A stretch of 64,000 bases of DNA, from NCBI RefSeq assembly GCF_002269345.1, contig NZ_CP022889.1, positions 2,398,501 through 2,462,500 of the forward strand, written 5' to 3'. The position numbers and the translations under genes were made by a program. The DNA comes from Tsuneonella mangrovi. Its GTDB lineage: Bacteria; Pseudomonadota; Alphaproteobacteria; Sphingomonadales; Sphingomonadaceae. The stretch's first letter is position 1. Every line of letters begins with the position of its first letter. Below, piece by piece: positions 19,628-27,860 of the stretch. The notes beneath the pieces are model-generated. The model made no database searches. It was given only the letters and a program-made list of their open reading frames with translations, and was not told the DNA's origin.

Positions 19628-21219
19628 CCACTCCCAACCAGAGCGGCTGGAGACCGACTTTGACGCTCGATCGCCGGGCGGGCGGAACCACCACCACCGG
19701 CAACAAGGCGCTGATGCTGGAAGAGCCGCTGATCTTCGAAATCGGCAATTGTGAGACCGCCGGCGTCGACTTGCCCGAACCGAGCGGTACCAAGGACCGC
19801 TTGGGCGGTTTCGCGCGCAAGGAGCAGATTGGGCTGCCAGGCCTTTCGGAGCCGGAAACGGTGCGTCACTACACCCGTCTCAGCCGTCAGAACTATGCCA
19901 TCGACCTGGGGCTGTTCCCGCTCGGCAGCTGCACGATGAAGCACAACCCGCGCCTCAACGAGAAGATCGCTCGGATGCCCGGTTTTGCCGACGTCCACCC
20001 GTTGCAGCCAGTCGATACCGTGCAGGGTGCCCTCGGCGTGATCAACGAACTGGCGCAGTGGCTCATCAAGCTCACCGGAATGCACGGCGTGGCGATGACC
20101 CCCAAGGCGGGCGCCCACGGCGAGCTGTGCGGGATCCTGTGCATCCGCGCTGCGCTTGAAGCCAAGGGTGATGCGCGCGAAGTGATCCTGGTGCCCGAGA
20201 GTGCGCACGGCACCAACCCGGCCACTGCGGCGTTCGCCGGCTACCGGGTTGAGAATATCCCGGCGACGCCAGCGGGGCGTGTCGATGTCGCGGCGCTCAA
20301 GGCGCGGCTGGGGCCGGATGTGGCCGGAGTGATGATCACCAACCCCAACACCTGCGGCCTGTTCGAGCCCGACCTGAAGGAGATATCCGACGCGGTCCAC
20401 GCGGCGGGCGGCTACGTCTATTGCGACGGGGCGAACTTCAACGCGATCGTCGGCCGGGTGCGCCCGGGCGACCTCGGCGTCGATGCGATGCACATCAACC
20501 TGCACAAGACTTTCTCCACCCCGCACGGCGGCGGCGGTCCGGGGTCGGGTCCGGTGGTGCTGAGCGAGGCGCTGTGCCCCTATGGCCCGTTACCGTTCAG
20601 CGAACTCCACGCCGACGGCACGCTGTCGCTGGTCGAGGAAGAGACCGCCGGAGAGCGCCACCCGCACAGCTTCGGTCGGATGAGCGCGTTCCACGGGCAG
20701 ATGGGCATGTTCACCCGCGCGCTGGCCTACATCCTCAGCCACGGGTCCGATGGCCTCCGGCAGGTTGCGGGCGATGCGGTGCTCAACGCGAACTACGTGC
20801 TGCGCGCTTGCGAAGACGTGCTCGACGCGCCGTTCGCTTCGAGCGGACCGTGCATGCACGAGGCGCTGTTCAGCGATAAGGGTTTCGCAGAAGGCATGAC
20901 CACGCTCGATCTCGCCAAGGGCATGATCGACGAAGGCTATCACCCGATGACGATGTACTTCCCGCTGGTGGTCCACGGCGCGATGCTTGTCGAACCGACC
21001 GAAACCGAGAGCAAGGCGGGGCTCGACCAGTTCATCGCCGCGCTGCGCTCGCTGGCCGAGCGGGCACGGGCAGGGGATGAAAGCCTCAAGGTCGCACCGA
21101 TCCACGCACCGCGGAGGCGGCTCGACGAGACGCTCGCGGCACGAAAGCCGGTGCTGGCGTGGCACGAGCCGTCGCCCGCGGCGGGGATACCGACCCTGAG
21201 CGAGCAGGGCGGCAGCTAG
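19624..21219 (+). CDS. gcvPB: Glycine dehydrogenase (decarboxylating) subunit 2
   Basis: 531 aa from ATG at 19624 overlapping the gcvPA stop. It carries [44 protein letters not shown], and the PLP lysine segment [19 protein letters not shown]. It is the PLP-binding half of the split P protein. It is the last gcv gene; gcvL (lipoamide dehydrogenase) is not in the window, as is usual because it is shared with other complexes. Confidence 0.94.
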   Translation: MTTPNQSGWRPTLTLDRRAGGTTTTGNKALMLEEPLIFEIGNCETAGVDLPEPSGTKDRLGGFARKEQIGLPGLSEPETVRHYTRLSRQNYAIDLGLFPLGSCTMKHNPRLNEKIARMPGFADVHPLQPVDTVQGALGVINELAQWLIKLTGMHGVAMTPKAGAHGELCGILCIRAALEAKGDAREVILVPESAHGTNPATAAFAGYRVENIPATPAGRVDVAALKARLGPDVAGVMITNPNTCGLFEPDLKEISDAVHAAGGYVYCDGANFNAIVGRVRPGDLGVDAMHINLHKTFSTPHGGGGPGSGPVVLSEALCPYGPLPFSELHADGTLSLVEEETAGERHPHSFGRMSAFHGQMGMFTRALAYILSHGSDGLRQVAGDAVLNANYVLRACEDVLDAPFASSGPCMHEALFSDKGFAEGMTTLDLAKGMIDEGYHPMTMYFPLVVHGAMLVEPTETESKAGLDQFIAALRSLAERARAGDESLKVAPIHAPRRRLDETLAARKPVLAWHEPSPAAGIPTLSEQGGS

Positions 21220-21229
21220 GAGACGCACG

Positions 21230-21688
21230 ATGTGGCAAGCGATGTTCTCGGTTACCAACGCGCTCGCGCTTGCCATGTGGGTTGTGCTGGTTGCCTTGCC
21301 GCGGCGGCCGTTTCCGCTTGCGCTGGTGCTCTACGGCGGGGTCGCGCTGCTGTGCCTCGCCTACACCGCAGGGCTGGCGCTCGTGGTATCGCAAGGCGGG
21401 CTGGATTTCGCCAGTTTCACGACCATCGAAGGGGTCCGTTCGATATTCGCGACCGACGCCGGGGTGGCCATCGGCTGGACGCACTACCTCGCGTTCGACT
21501 TGTTTACCGGGCTGTGGATCGCGCGCGACGCCGATGCGAAAGACTTCTCGCGGTTGGTGCAGGTGCCGTTCCTGTTGCTGACCTTCATGGTCGGCCCGGT
21601 CGGGCTGCTCGCATGGTTCGTGGCGCGCGAGCGCAAGGCGCGCGGCCCTGGCGGCTGGAGCCGCAAAGGCCGGAACTTCGCCGGATAA
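21230..21688 (+). CDS. ABA4-like membrane protein (DUF4281)
   Basis: 152 aa with four hydrophobic segments. It has the family hallmarks GVAIGWTHYLAFDLFTGLWI and PFLLLTFMVGPVGLLAWF. Plant ABA4 takes part in neoxanthin formation, and bacterial members have been linked to carotenoid processing. A role in xanthophyll metabolism or light protection is plausible, but no carotenoid gene is adjacent. It starts 11 bases after gcvPB with GGAG upstream, so it may ride on the glycine cleavage transcript. A 6-bp hairpin (21700-21714) without a T run follows. Confidence 0.78.
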   Translation: MWQAMFSVTNALALAMWVVLVALPRRPFPLALVLYGGVALLCLAYTAGLALVVSQGGLDFASFTTIEGVRSIFATDAGVAIGWTHYLAFDLFTGLWIARDADAKDFSRLVQVPFLLLTFMVGPVGLLAWFVARERKARGPGGWSRKGRNFAG

Positions 21689-21736
21689 CTACTAATCGGG
21701 CGAGCGCTGCTCGCAAGGGACGTCGCGCGATTGCCG

Positions 21737-21868
21737 CTAGTGCATCGCGTCCGAACCGGCCTGACCGACCGACTGGATATCCTTGCCCATGCCCTTCACG
21801 GTGTTGCATGCGGCGGTGCTCAATGTGATCGCGGCGATGCCCAGGGCGATCAGGATCTTGCGTGTCAT
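21737..21868 (-). CDS. Entericidin A/B family small lipoprotein
   Basis: 43 aa on the minus strand, in a frame hidden by longer spurious ORFs. The peptide begins MTRKILIALGIAAITLSTAA and continues CNTVKGMGKDIQSVG: a charged start, hydrophobic core, lipobox-like TAAC and the NT-x-KGMGKDI-Q-x-G motif of entericidins. The ribosome site AAGGGGAGA sits 6 bases before the ATG at 21868. Entericidins are tiny, lipid-anchored cell-envelope proteins, first described as a bacteriolytic toxin/antidote pair in E. coli; most singletons have unknown roles. It converges with the ABA4-like gene. Confidence 0.9.
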   Translation of the reverse strand: MTRKILIALGIAAITLSTAACNTVKGMGKDIQSVGQAGSDAMH

Positions 21869-21969
21869 GGGTTCTCCCCTTGGTCTCGACTAAGTTGATA
21901 TAATCCAATCGCGCGAAAAACGTGCGAACAAAGTGGCGGTTCCCGCAACCGTTCCCATATCACTCACCG

Positions 21970-22206
21970 ATGATCGCTGCCCTGCACAACCTAATGACGT
22001 TCGCAAGCGACGCGCAGATCGCCGCCGCGTGGGGCGGGGCTTTCCTGCTGGTCGCGGCGCTCGCGCGCGTGGCCGAGTGGCGCCGGATCAAGCGTGCACG
22101 GATCGACCGGGTCGGCTGGGTGCCGTGGACCGGGATATTCCTGACCTGCGCGGTGATTGGCGCGTCCTTGATGGCGCTTTCGGCGAAGGGGCTAGTCGCT
22201 CACTAG
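21970..22206 (+). CDS. Small uncharacterised membrane protein
   Basis: 78 aa from ATG at 21970 (MIAALHNLMTFASDAQ). Two hydrophobic segments (about 19-32 and 53-72) flank a basic loop, EWRRIKRARIDR, which points to a two-pass inner-membrane protein with a cytoplasmic loop. An upstream in-frame start at 21922 would add 16 polar residues. A TATAAT hexamer at 21899-21904 could be its -10 box. No family was recognised. It ends 24 bases before the convergent cpaF. Confidence 0.55.
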   Translation: MIAALHNLMTFASDAQIAAAWGGAFLLVAALARVAEWRRIKRARIDRVGWVPWTGIFLTCAVIGASLMALSAKGLVAH

Positions 22207-22230
22207 CGCCAGGGACCTTCGTCGGACGAA

Positions 22231-23754
22231 TTAGAGGCAGGCCTCCAGATAGGCCTGGTCGAACCCGAACTGACGCGCCTTTTCCAGGGTATAGGGGCGC
22301 AGGCCGCTGGCGCGGAATTCACCGAGGATCTTGCCGTCTTCGCTCTCGTCGAGATACTCGAACTTGAACAGTTCCTGCGTAACGATCACATCGCCTTCCA
22401 TGCCGATGACTTCGGTCACGTTGGTGGTGCGACGCGAACCATCGCGCAGGCGCTTGACCTGCACAATGATGTCGACCGATTCCGCGATCTGGCGGCTGAT
22501 GGCTTCCTTCGGAATCTTGATGTCGCCCATCAGGATCATGTTTTCCATACGGCCGAGGCATTCGCGCGGGCTGTTGGCGTGAAGCGTACACATCGAGCCG
22601 TCGTGGCCGGTGTTCATCGCGGCGAGGAGGTCGAAACACTCCGCACCACGAATTTCGCCCAGGATGATGCGATCGGGGCGCATACGTAGGGCGTTCTTGA
22701 CGAGGTCGCCGATGGTGATTGCGCCCTGGCCTTCGAGGTTCGGCGGGCGGGTTTCGAGCGGCAACCAGTGCGGCTGCTGCAAGCGAAGTTCGGCCGCGTC
22801 TTCGATCGTCAGCACGCGTTCGCCCGGGTCGATCATCTTCGACAGGGCGTTGAGCATGGTCGTCTTACCCGAACCGGTACCGCCCGAGATGACGATGTTC
22901 ATCCGGCATGCGCCCGCGATTTTCAGCGCTGTGCACATTTTCTCGTTCATCGAGCCGAAGTCCTTGAGCATGTCGAGCGTGATCGGCTTCTCGGAGAACT
23001 TACGAATCGAGATTGCGGTGCCGCGAAGTGACAGCGGCGGGACGATGACGTTGACACGACTGCCGTCCTTGAGGCGGGCATCGGCCAGCGGAGTGGTCTG
23101 GTCGACGCGGCGGCCGACCTGGTTCACGATACGCTGCGCGATCTGGAACAGGTGCTGCTCGTCGCGGAAGCGGATCGGCGCGATGACCAGCTTGCCCTTC
23201 TTTTCGATGTAGGTCTGGTCGGGGCCGTTGACCATGATGTCCGATACGTCGGGATCGCTGAGTAGCTCTTCGAGCGGGCCGAAGCCGAGCAGCTCGTCGA
23301 TCAGCACCTTTTCGAGCGCAAACTGCTCGCGGCGGTTGAGCGTGACCTTGAGCTCGGCCAGCACTTCCATGATGATCGGGCGGAATTCTTCCGACAGCTC
23401 TTCCTTCGAGAGTGTGGCAGCCGCCTCCGGGTCGACGCGTTCGAGCAGGCGCGGCAGCACCTGTTCCTTGATCTTGTGGACGCTGGCTTCGAAGCCGCCG
23501 ACTTCCTGTTGCTCGTGAACCGCGTTCGAACGGTCGGCCAAGCGGCTCATCGCGTCGCCCTTGTTGGGCGCGGCTGCAGGCATCGCTTCAGCCGGGCTGG
23601 CTTCGCCGGGCAGCGGCGGGAATTGCTCGCCGCCTGAAGGGGACTTCTGGCCGCTGTCTGCCGAGCCGCCCTTCATCGGGCGCGCAACGCCGAACGACGG
23701 ACGCGCTCCGGGCTGCATCCCACCAGGTCCGCTCTTGCGTCCAAATGCGCTCAT
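22231..23754 (-). CDS. cpaF: CpaF/TadA-type secretion ATPase
   Basis: 507 aa. The N-terminal 75 residues are Gly/Pro/Ser-rich linker. The rest is the PulE/CpaF ATPase: GFGPLEELLSDPDVSDIMVN, NVIVPPLSLRGTAISIRKF, Walker A ISGGTGSGKTTMLNALS, the Asp box RMRPDRIILGEIRGAE, and NTGHDGSMCTLHANSP. It powers Flp/Tad pilus assembly at the inner membrane. The ATG at 23754 is used rather than an in-frame TTG one codon earlier. No other tad/cpa gene lies nearby, so the ATPase is separated from its partners or serves another machine. Confidence 0.9.
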   Translation of the reverse strand: MSAFGRKSGPGGMQPGARPSFGVARPMKGGSADSGQKSPSGGEQFPPLPGEASPAEAMPAAAPNKGDAMSRLADRSNAVHEQQEVGGFEASVHKIKEQVLPRLLERVDPEAAATLSKEELSEEFRPIIMEVLAELKVTLNRREQFALEKVLIDELLGFGPLEELLSDPDVSDIMVNGPDQTYIEKKGKLVIAPIRFRDEQHLFQIAQRIVNQVGRRVDQTTPLADARLKDGSRVNVIVPPLSLRGTAISIRKFSEKPITLDMLKDFGSMNEKMCTALKIAGACRMNIVISGGTGSGKTTMLNALSKMIDPGERVLTIEDAAELRLQQPHWLPLETRPPNLEGQGAITIGDLVKNALRMRPDRIILGEIRGAECFDLLAAMNTGHDGSMCTLHANSPRECLGRMENMILMGDIKIPKEAISRQIAESVDIIVQVKRLRDGSRRTTNVTEVIGMEGDVIVTQELFKFEYLDESEDGKILGEFRASGLRPYTLEKARQFGFDQAYLEACL

Positions 23755-23785
23755 CAATACCCCCCGGGCGATTCAATTCGATCTT

Positions 23786-23847
23786 GGCACCGATAGACCG
23801 GTGCCGCGGCAAACGGCCGCTTCCGAATGATGGTGAATAATTCGGAA
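23786..23847. other. Two stem-loops in the cpaF leader
   Basis: GGCACCG (23786-23792) and CGGTGCC (23799-23805) form a perfect 7-bp stem. TTCCGAA (23821-23827) and TTCGGAA (23841-23847) form a second perfect repeat with a 13-base spacer, followed on the plus strand by ATTTTTTCC. They lie upstream of cpaF in the 217-base divergent region; the rest of the region shows no gene. They may be leader structures or regulator sites. Confidence 0.4.
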
Positions 23848-23971
23848 AGCTTATTTTTTCCTAAAAATCGCATTCAGCATCCGGCCGATTTCGACCCGGT
23901 CGGGCCTTGCGCGATCCAGACCATATTATCGTTGACAGGAAATTAACGCGGACACGCTAGCGCGTCGGTGC

Positions 23972-25267
23972 ATGACCGCTCGTTCGCTTTCCTGGCGCCC
24001 GTCGCCGTTGGCCTGGTTCACAGGCCTGGGCCTGGGCGCCCAGCTCGGCATCGTTTTCGGCCTCGTCATGCCGCTCGTGTCGGCCATGCTGTTCCCTACG
24101 TGGGTGCATACGATGCCGCTCAAATGGGAAGAGCGAGCACGCCTGCTCGAGCTGCATTTCGTGTTCAGCGAGATCGTAGTGGTGGCCATCGCCTATCGCC
24201 TCGGCATGGATCGCGACGCGATGTGGCGGATGCTGCCGCGCGATATCCGACGTGCCACCGTCGTGCTGCTTGCCGCGATGTTCACCAGCAGCACGTTCCT
24301 CGCAAAATATCCGTCCGACGCCTTGCTTCAGTCGATCATTACGGTCGCGCATCTCTATTTTGCGATCGCGGTCTTCTATCTCGCACGGTTGCGGCCCAGC
24401 GACGACTGGGACGATTTGCTACGCTGGCTCGCGGGCGGACTGATCGTGTTCGCCTTCCTCACGTGGTGGAAGTTTAGCTTCCCACCGCCTCCCACCAGCG
24501 TGCCAGGAGGCGCGATCGAGTGGAGCTTTGCACTGCCGGGCTACATAAGCGTTCGCTATCTCGGCACCTGGACCGGAGCGATTGCAGCGGGGCTCGTGGT
24601 TCGGCTGCTATATAGTGCCGACACGAACAGGTTGACCGCATGGCACCTGCTGTACCTGTTTGCCGCTGCCTTCACGGTGTGGACGGGAACCCGCGCCGCA
24701 ATCCTGGGGATGTGCGGGGCAGTGGGCCTGTTCGCCGTGCTCAAGCCTGGCCTACCCGCACGCCGGCATGTCGGCATTGTCGCCTTGCTGACCGCGATTG
24801 CAGTGCTTCTTGCATGGATTTTCCGGTTCGATGATCCGGTGTTCTGGCTGTTCAACCTGGTCGATGTATCTTCAGTCAGCCGGTTCGTGAACCGGACGGT
24901 CTTGTGGCACGCGACAATCGTGCGGTGGCTCGATTCTCCGTGGCTTGGTTGGGGAACCGGTTCGGTATTCTTCGAAGTGTTCATCGGCTGGTCGCACACA
25001 CAGCCGCATAATGCGTTCCTGCAGTTCCTGTTCTCGTGGGGCATCGTGGGAGCAATCCCGGCATGCTGGATCTTGGGTCGGGCGGTCGTCTCCGCACACC
25101 GGTCGGCGATGAAGGACAGAGCGCGTTGGCCGCTGCTGGCTATCGTTTACGCGCTGCTATGGATGAGCATGGTCGATGGGGCTCTCTACTATCCTCGGTT
25201 CGTCATCATGATCGTGGCTGGGCTGGCCATGCTGATCGCGGCAGACAGGCCGTCCGAACTCGCCTGA
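23972..25267 (+). CDS. O-antigen ligase/polymerase-like membrane protein (Wzy_C)
   Basis: 431 aa with about ten to twelve hydrophobic segments. The typical Wzy_C features are VWTGTRAAILGM in the middle, then a long periplasmic-type loop with WLGWGTGSVFFEV and HTQPHNAFLQFLFSWGIVG. Members join or polymerise sugar chains: O-antigen ligase WaaL, Wzy polymerases, or pilin glycosyl ligases. No other surface-sugar gene is adjacent, so the substrate is unknown. It is divergent from cpaF. Confidence 0.75.
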   Translation: MTARSLSWRPSPLAWFTGLGLGAQLGIVFGLVMPLVSAMLFPTWVHTMPLKWEERARLLELHFVFSEIVVVAIAYRLGMDRDAMWRMLPRDIRRATVVLLAAMFTSSTFLAKYPSDALLQSIITVAHLYFAIAVFYLARLRPSDDWDDLLRWLAGGLIVFAFLTWWKFSFPPPPTSVPGGAIEWSFALPGYISVRYLGTWTGAIAAGLVVRLLYSADTNRLTAWHLLYLFAAAFTVWTGTRAAILGMCGAVGLFAVLKPGLPARRHVGIVALLTAIAVLLAWIFRFDDPVFWLFNLVDVSSVSRFVNRTVLWHATIVRWLDSPWLGWGTGSVFFEVFIGWSHTQPHNAFLQFLFSWGIVGAIPACWILGRAVVSAHRSAMKDRARWPLLAIVYALLWMSMVDGALYYPRFVIMIVAGLAMLIAADRPSELA

Positions 25268-25324
25268 GCGACGCATTTGCCCTGCGAGCCTGATTCCCAG
25301 AGATAATGGAGATCTGGGTTGCTT

Positions 25325-25353
25325 TGATATATTGATATGATATCTATATATCA
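25325..25353 (+). promoter_or_regulatory. Operator-like inverted repeat at the vapB start
   Basis: TGATATATTG (25325-25334) and CTATATATCA (25344-25353) are 9-of-10 inverted repeats around ATATGATAT, itself a small palindrome. The right arm ends 2 bases before the antitoxin ATG and covers the place where a ribosome site should be. Autoregulation by a VapBC complex is the expected use. Confidence 0.7.
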
Positions 25354-25355
25354 TA

Positions 25356-25547
25356 ATGGCCCGAATCCTCGCAGACCTTCCCGATGACGATATCCGCTGG
25401 CTCGACCAGTTGGCGCAGGAGCAGGGAAAGTCACGCGCAGCGGTCTTGCGTGAAGCGGTTGCTGCCTATCGCGGGAGTACGGGGGGCGAAGGGATCGAGC
25501 GTTTCTTCGGGATTTGGCGAGATCGCAGTGACGGTCAGACGTCATGA
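25356..25547 (+). CDS. Ribbon-helix-helix antitoxin (VapB-like)
   Basis: 63 aa. The first 45 residues fit a CopG/MetJ-type ribbon-helix-helix: beta strand MARILADLP, helix DIRWLDQLAQEQG, then SRAAVLREAVAAYRG. The remaining tail (GIERFFGIWRDRSD) is the likely toxin-binding segment. It represses its own promoter and neutralises the downstream PIN toxin. No Shine-Dalgarno is visible; the operator fills that space. It overlaps the toxin gene by 4 bases (ATGA). Confidence 0.85.
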   Translation: MARILADLPDDDIRWLDQLAQEQGKSRAAVLREAVAAYRGSTGGEGIERFFGIWRDRSDGQTS

Positions 25548-25921
25548 CCGAGGCGGTGTTCGATACCGATATCCTGACTGACGCATTGCGCAACGTGCGG
25601 CCCGCGCAATCCGAACTGATGCGCTATTCGCAGCGCTATATCAGCCGGTTGAGCTGGATCGAGGTCATGATCCAGTCGATGCCCGACGATAGCGCTCGCA
25701 CCGAAAGCTATCTCGATCATTTCCGGATAATCGAAGTCAGCGAAGATGTTGCCAGGCAAGCTGCGACCTTGCGTTCGCAGCGCCGCTCGCTCAAGGCGCT
25801 CGACGCTATTGTCCTGGCATCGGCCCAGACCACAGGCCGTGTGCTGGTCACCCGCAACACCGCAGATTTCCCGGCCGAAATGCCGGGGGTCCGCGTTCCC
25901 TATACTGTGAAGGACCTGTAA
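25544..25921 (+). CDS. PIN-domain toxin (VapC-like ribonuclease)
   Basis: 125 aa, a typical VapC length. The acidic PIN residues are in place: first Asp in AVFDTDILTDALR, Glu in RLSWIEVM, Asp in LKALDAIVLASA, and the last cluster TRNTADFP. Such proteins cleave RNA, often tRNA, in a metal-dependent way when free of antitoxin. The gene ends only 3 bases before glmS, and the AAGGA ribosome site of glmS lies within its last codons. Expression of toxin and glmS are therefore probably linked. Confidence 0.87.
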   Translation: MTEAVFDTDILTDALRNVRPAQSELMRYSQRYISRLSWIEVMIQSMPDDSARTESYLDHFRIIEVSEDVARQAATLRSQRRSLKALDAIVLASAQTTGRVLVTRNTADFPAEMPGVRVPYTVKDL

Positions 25922-25924
25922 TTC

Positions 25925-27748
25925 ATGTGCGGCATCATCGGCATCGTCGGCAAGGATGAAGTGGCGGACCGACTGGTCGACGGCCTGAGGCGGATGGAAT
26001 ACCGCGGTTACGATAGCGCGGGCGTTTGTACGGTGCACGACGGGAAGCTCGTCCGTCGTCGGGCCGAAGGCAAGCTGGCCAACCTCGTGCGCGAGCTCGC
26101 GTCGAGCCCCGCTCCTGGCACGATCGGCATCGCTCACACCCGCTGGGCCACCCACGGCGCGCCGACTGCGGCCAACGCCCACCCACACGCCACCGAGTAC
26201 GTTGCGTTGGTCCACAACGGAATCATCGAGAACTTCAAGCAGCTGCGCGATGAGCTGGTCGCCGCAGGTCGTACGCTGGAAAGCGAAACCGATAGCGAAG
26301 TCGTCGCACACCTGATCAGCCAGCAAGTCGAAAGCGGTGCTTCGCCGCAAGACGCGGTCAAGGCGGTCCTGCCACGACTGCGTGGCGCATTCGCTCTGGC
26401 GATTGCGTTTCGCGACGATCCCGGGCTGCTGATCGGCGCCCGACTCGGATCCCCGCTGGTGATCGGCTACGGAGAGGGCGAGGCCTACCTCGGCTCCGAT
26501 GCGCTCGCACTCGCGCCACTGACCCAGCAGATCGCCTACCTTGAAGAAGGCGACTGGGCGGTAGTGACGCGCGACGGGGCGCAGATATTCGATGCCGAAA
26601 ACAACCTGGTCGAACGCGAAGTGACAACTTCGGGCGCATCGGCAGCGGCGGTCGAGAAAGGCAACTTCCGCCACTACATGCAAAAAGAGATCTTCGAGCA
26701 GCCCACAGTCGTTGCGCAGACCTTGGCGAGCTACATCCGCCGTTCGGACAACACGGTCGCACTGCCGCAGATCGATTTCGACCTGTCGGCGGTCAATCGG
26801 GTAACGATTGTCGCCTGCGGTACTTCTTATTATGCTGGAATGGTCGCGAAGTACTGGTTCGAGACCTTTGCGCGGGTTCCGGTCGATATCGATGTCGCGA
26901 GCGAGTTTCGCTACCGCGACCCGGTGCTCGAGGAAGGCGGCCTCGCGCTGTTCATTTCCCAGAGCGGAGAGACCGCGGACACGCTGGCTGCGCTGCGGCA
27001 CTGTAAGGCAGCAGGCCAGACGATCGGTGTGGTGGTCAACGTCCCCACCAGCTCGATGGCGCGCGAGGCGGACTTGTTGCTGCCGACCCACGCCGGGCCG
27101 GAGATCGGTGTTGCCAGTACCAAGGCGTTCACCTGTCAGCTCGCAGTTCTTGCGGCACTGGCGGCGCATCTAGCGGTGAAGAAGGGGCGGATGGACAGCG
27201 CAGAAGAACAAGCGGTTGTTCGCCACTTGCTCGAAGCGCCCGCCGCTCTCAACGCCGCGCTCGACCATGACGACGATATCGCAAGCATGGCGCACCTCAT
27301 CGCGCCGGCGCGCGATGTGCTCTATCTCGGGCGCGGACCGGATTATCCACTGGCGCTCGAAGGCGCACTGAAACTCAAGGAAATCAGCTATATCCATGCC
27401 GAAGGCTATGCCAGCGGCGAAATGAAGCATGGCCCGATCGCGCTGATCGACGAAGCGGTGCCAGTGATCGTGCTCGCACCCTCGGGTCCGCTGTTCGAAA
27501 AGACCGTGTCGAACATGCAGGAAGTGCGTGCGCGTGGCGGCAAGGTCGTGCTGATTTCGGATGAGGAAGGGCTGGCCGAAGCGGGCGAGGGATGCCTGGC
27601 GACGATCGCCATGCCCAAGGTGCACTCGCTGATCGCGCCGCTGGTCTACGCGATCCCGGTTCAGTTGCTGGCCTATCATGTCGCCGTCGCGAAGGGCACC
27701 GATGTCGACCAGCCGCGCAACCTGGCGAAGTCGGTGACGGTCGAATAA
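25925..27748 (+). CDS. glmS: Glutamine-fructose-6-phosphate aminotransferase (isomerising)
   Basis: 607 aa, full length. Met is followed by the nucleophile Cys (CGIIGIVGKDEVAD) of the class II glutamine amidotransferase domain (1-240). Two SIS sugar-isomerase domains follow (CGTSYYAGMVAKYWFE, SGETADTLAAL, and LYLGRGPDYPLALEGALK), with the end DQPRNLAKSVTVE. It makes glucosamine-6-phosphate, the first committed step to peptidoglycan and LPS, and is normally essential. GAAGGA, 10 bases before the ATG inside vapC, serves as ribosome site. No independent promoter is evident in the 3-base gap. Confidence 0.96.
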   Translation: MCGIIGIVGKDEVADRLVDGLRRMEYRGYDSAGVCTVHDGKLVRRRAEGKLANLVRELASSPAPGTIGIAHTRWATHGAPTAANAHPHATEYVALVHNGIIENFKQLRDELVAAGRTLESETDSEVVAHLISQQVESGASPQDAVKAVLPRLRGAFALAIAFRDDPGLLIGARLGSPLVIGYGEGEAYLGSDALALAPLTQQIAYLEEGDWAVVTRDGAQIFDAENNLVEREVTTSGASAAAVEKGNFRHYMQKEIFEQPTVVAQTLASYIRRSDNTVALPQIDFDLSAVNRVTIVACGTSYYAGMVAKYWFETFARVPVDIDVASEFRYRDPVLEEGGLALFISQSGETADTLAALRHCKAAGQTIGVVVNVPTSSMAREADLLLPTHAGPEIGVASTKAFTCQLAVLAALAAHLAVKKGRMDSAEEQAVVRHLLEAPAALNAALDHDDDIASMAHLIAPARDVLYLGRGPDYPLALEGALKLKEISYIHAEGYASGEMKHGPIALIDEAVPVIVLAPSGPLFEKTVSNMQEVRARGGKVVLISDEEGLAEAGEGCLATIAMPKVHSLIAPLVYAIPVQLLAYHVAVAKGTDVDQPRNLAKSVTVE

Positions 27749-27860
27749 GGCGAAATCCGATCATCTCGTATGGTTAATTCCGGGTTCCCGGCGGATCGAA
27801 TTTTTCTGTTTTAGTTCTGCAGTTTACTGCCGAATAACTATTCTCTCGTAATGTCGCCCG

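Noticed and set aside
27749-27860. Terminator after glmS
   Set aside because: A short CCGGG-TT-CCCGG repeat and separate T runs exist, but the loop is too small and the T run too distant to call it.
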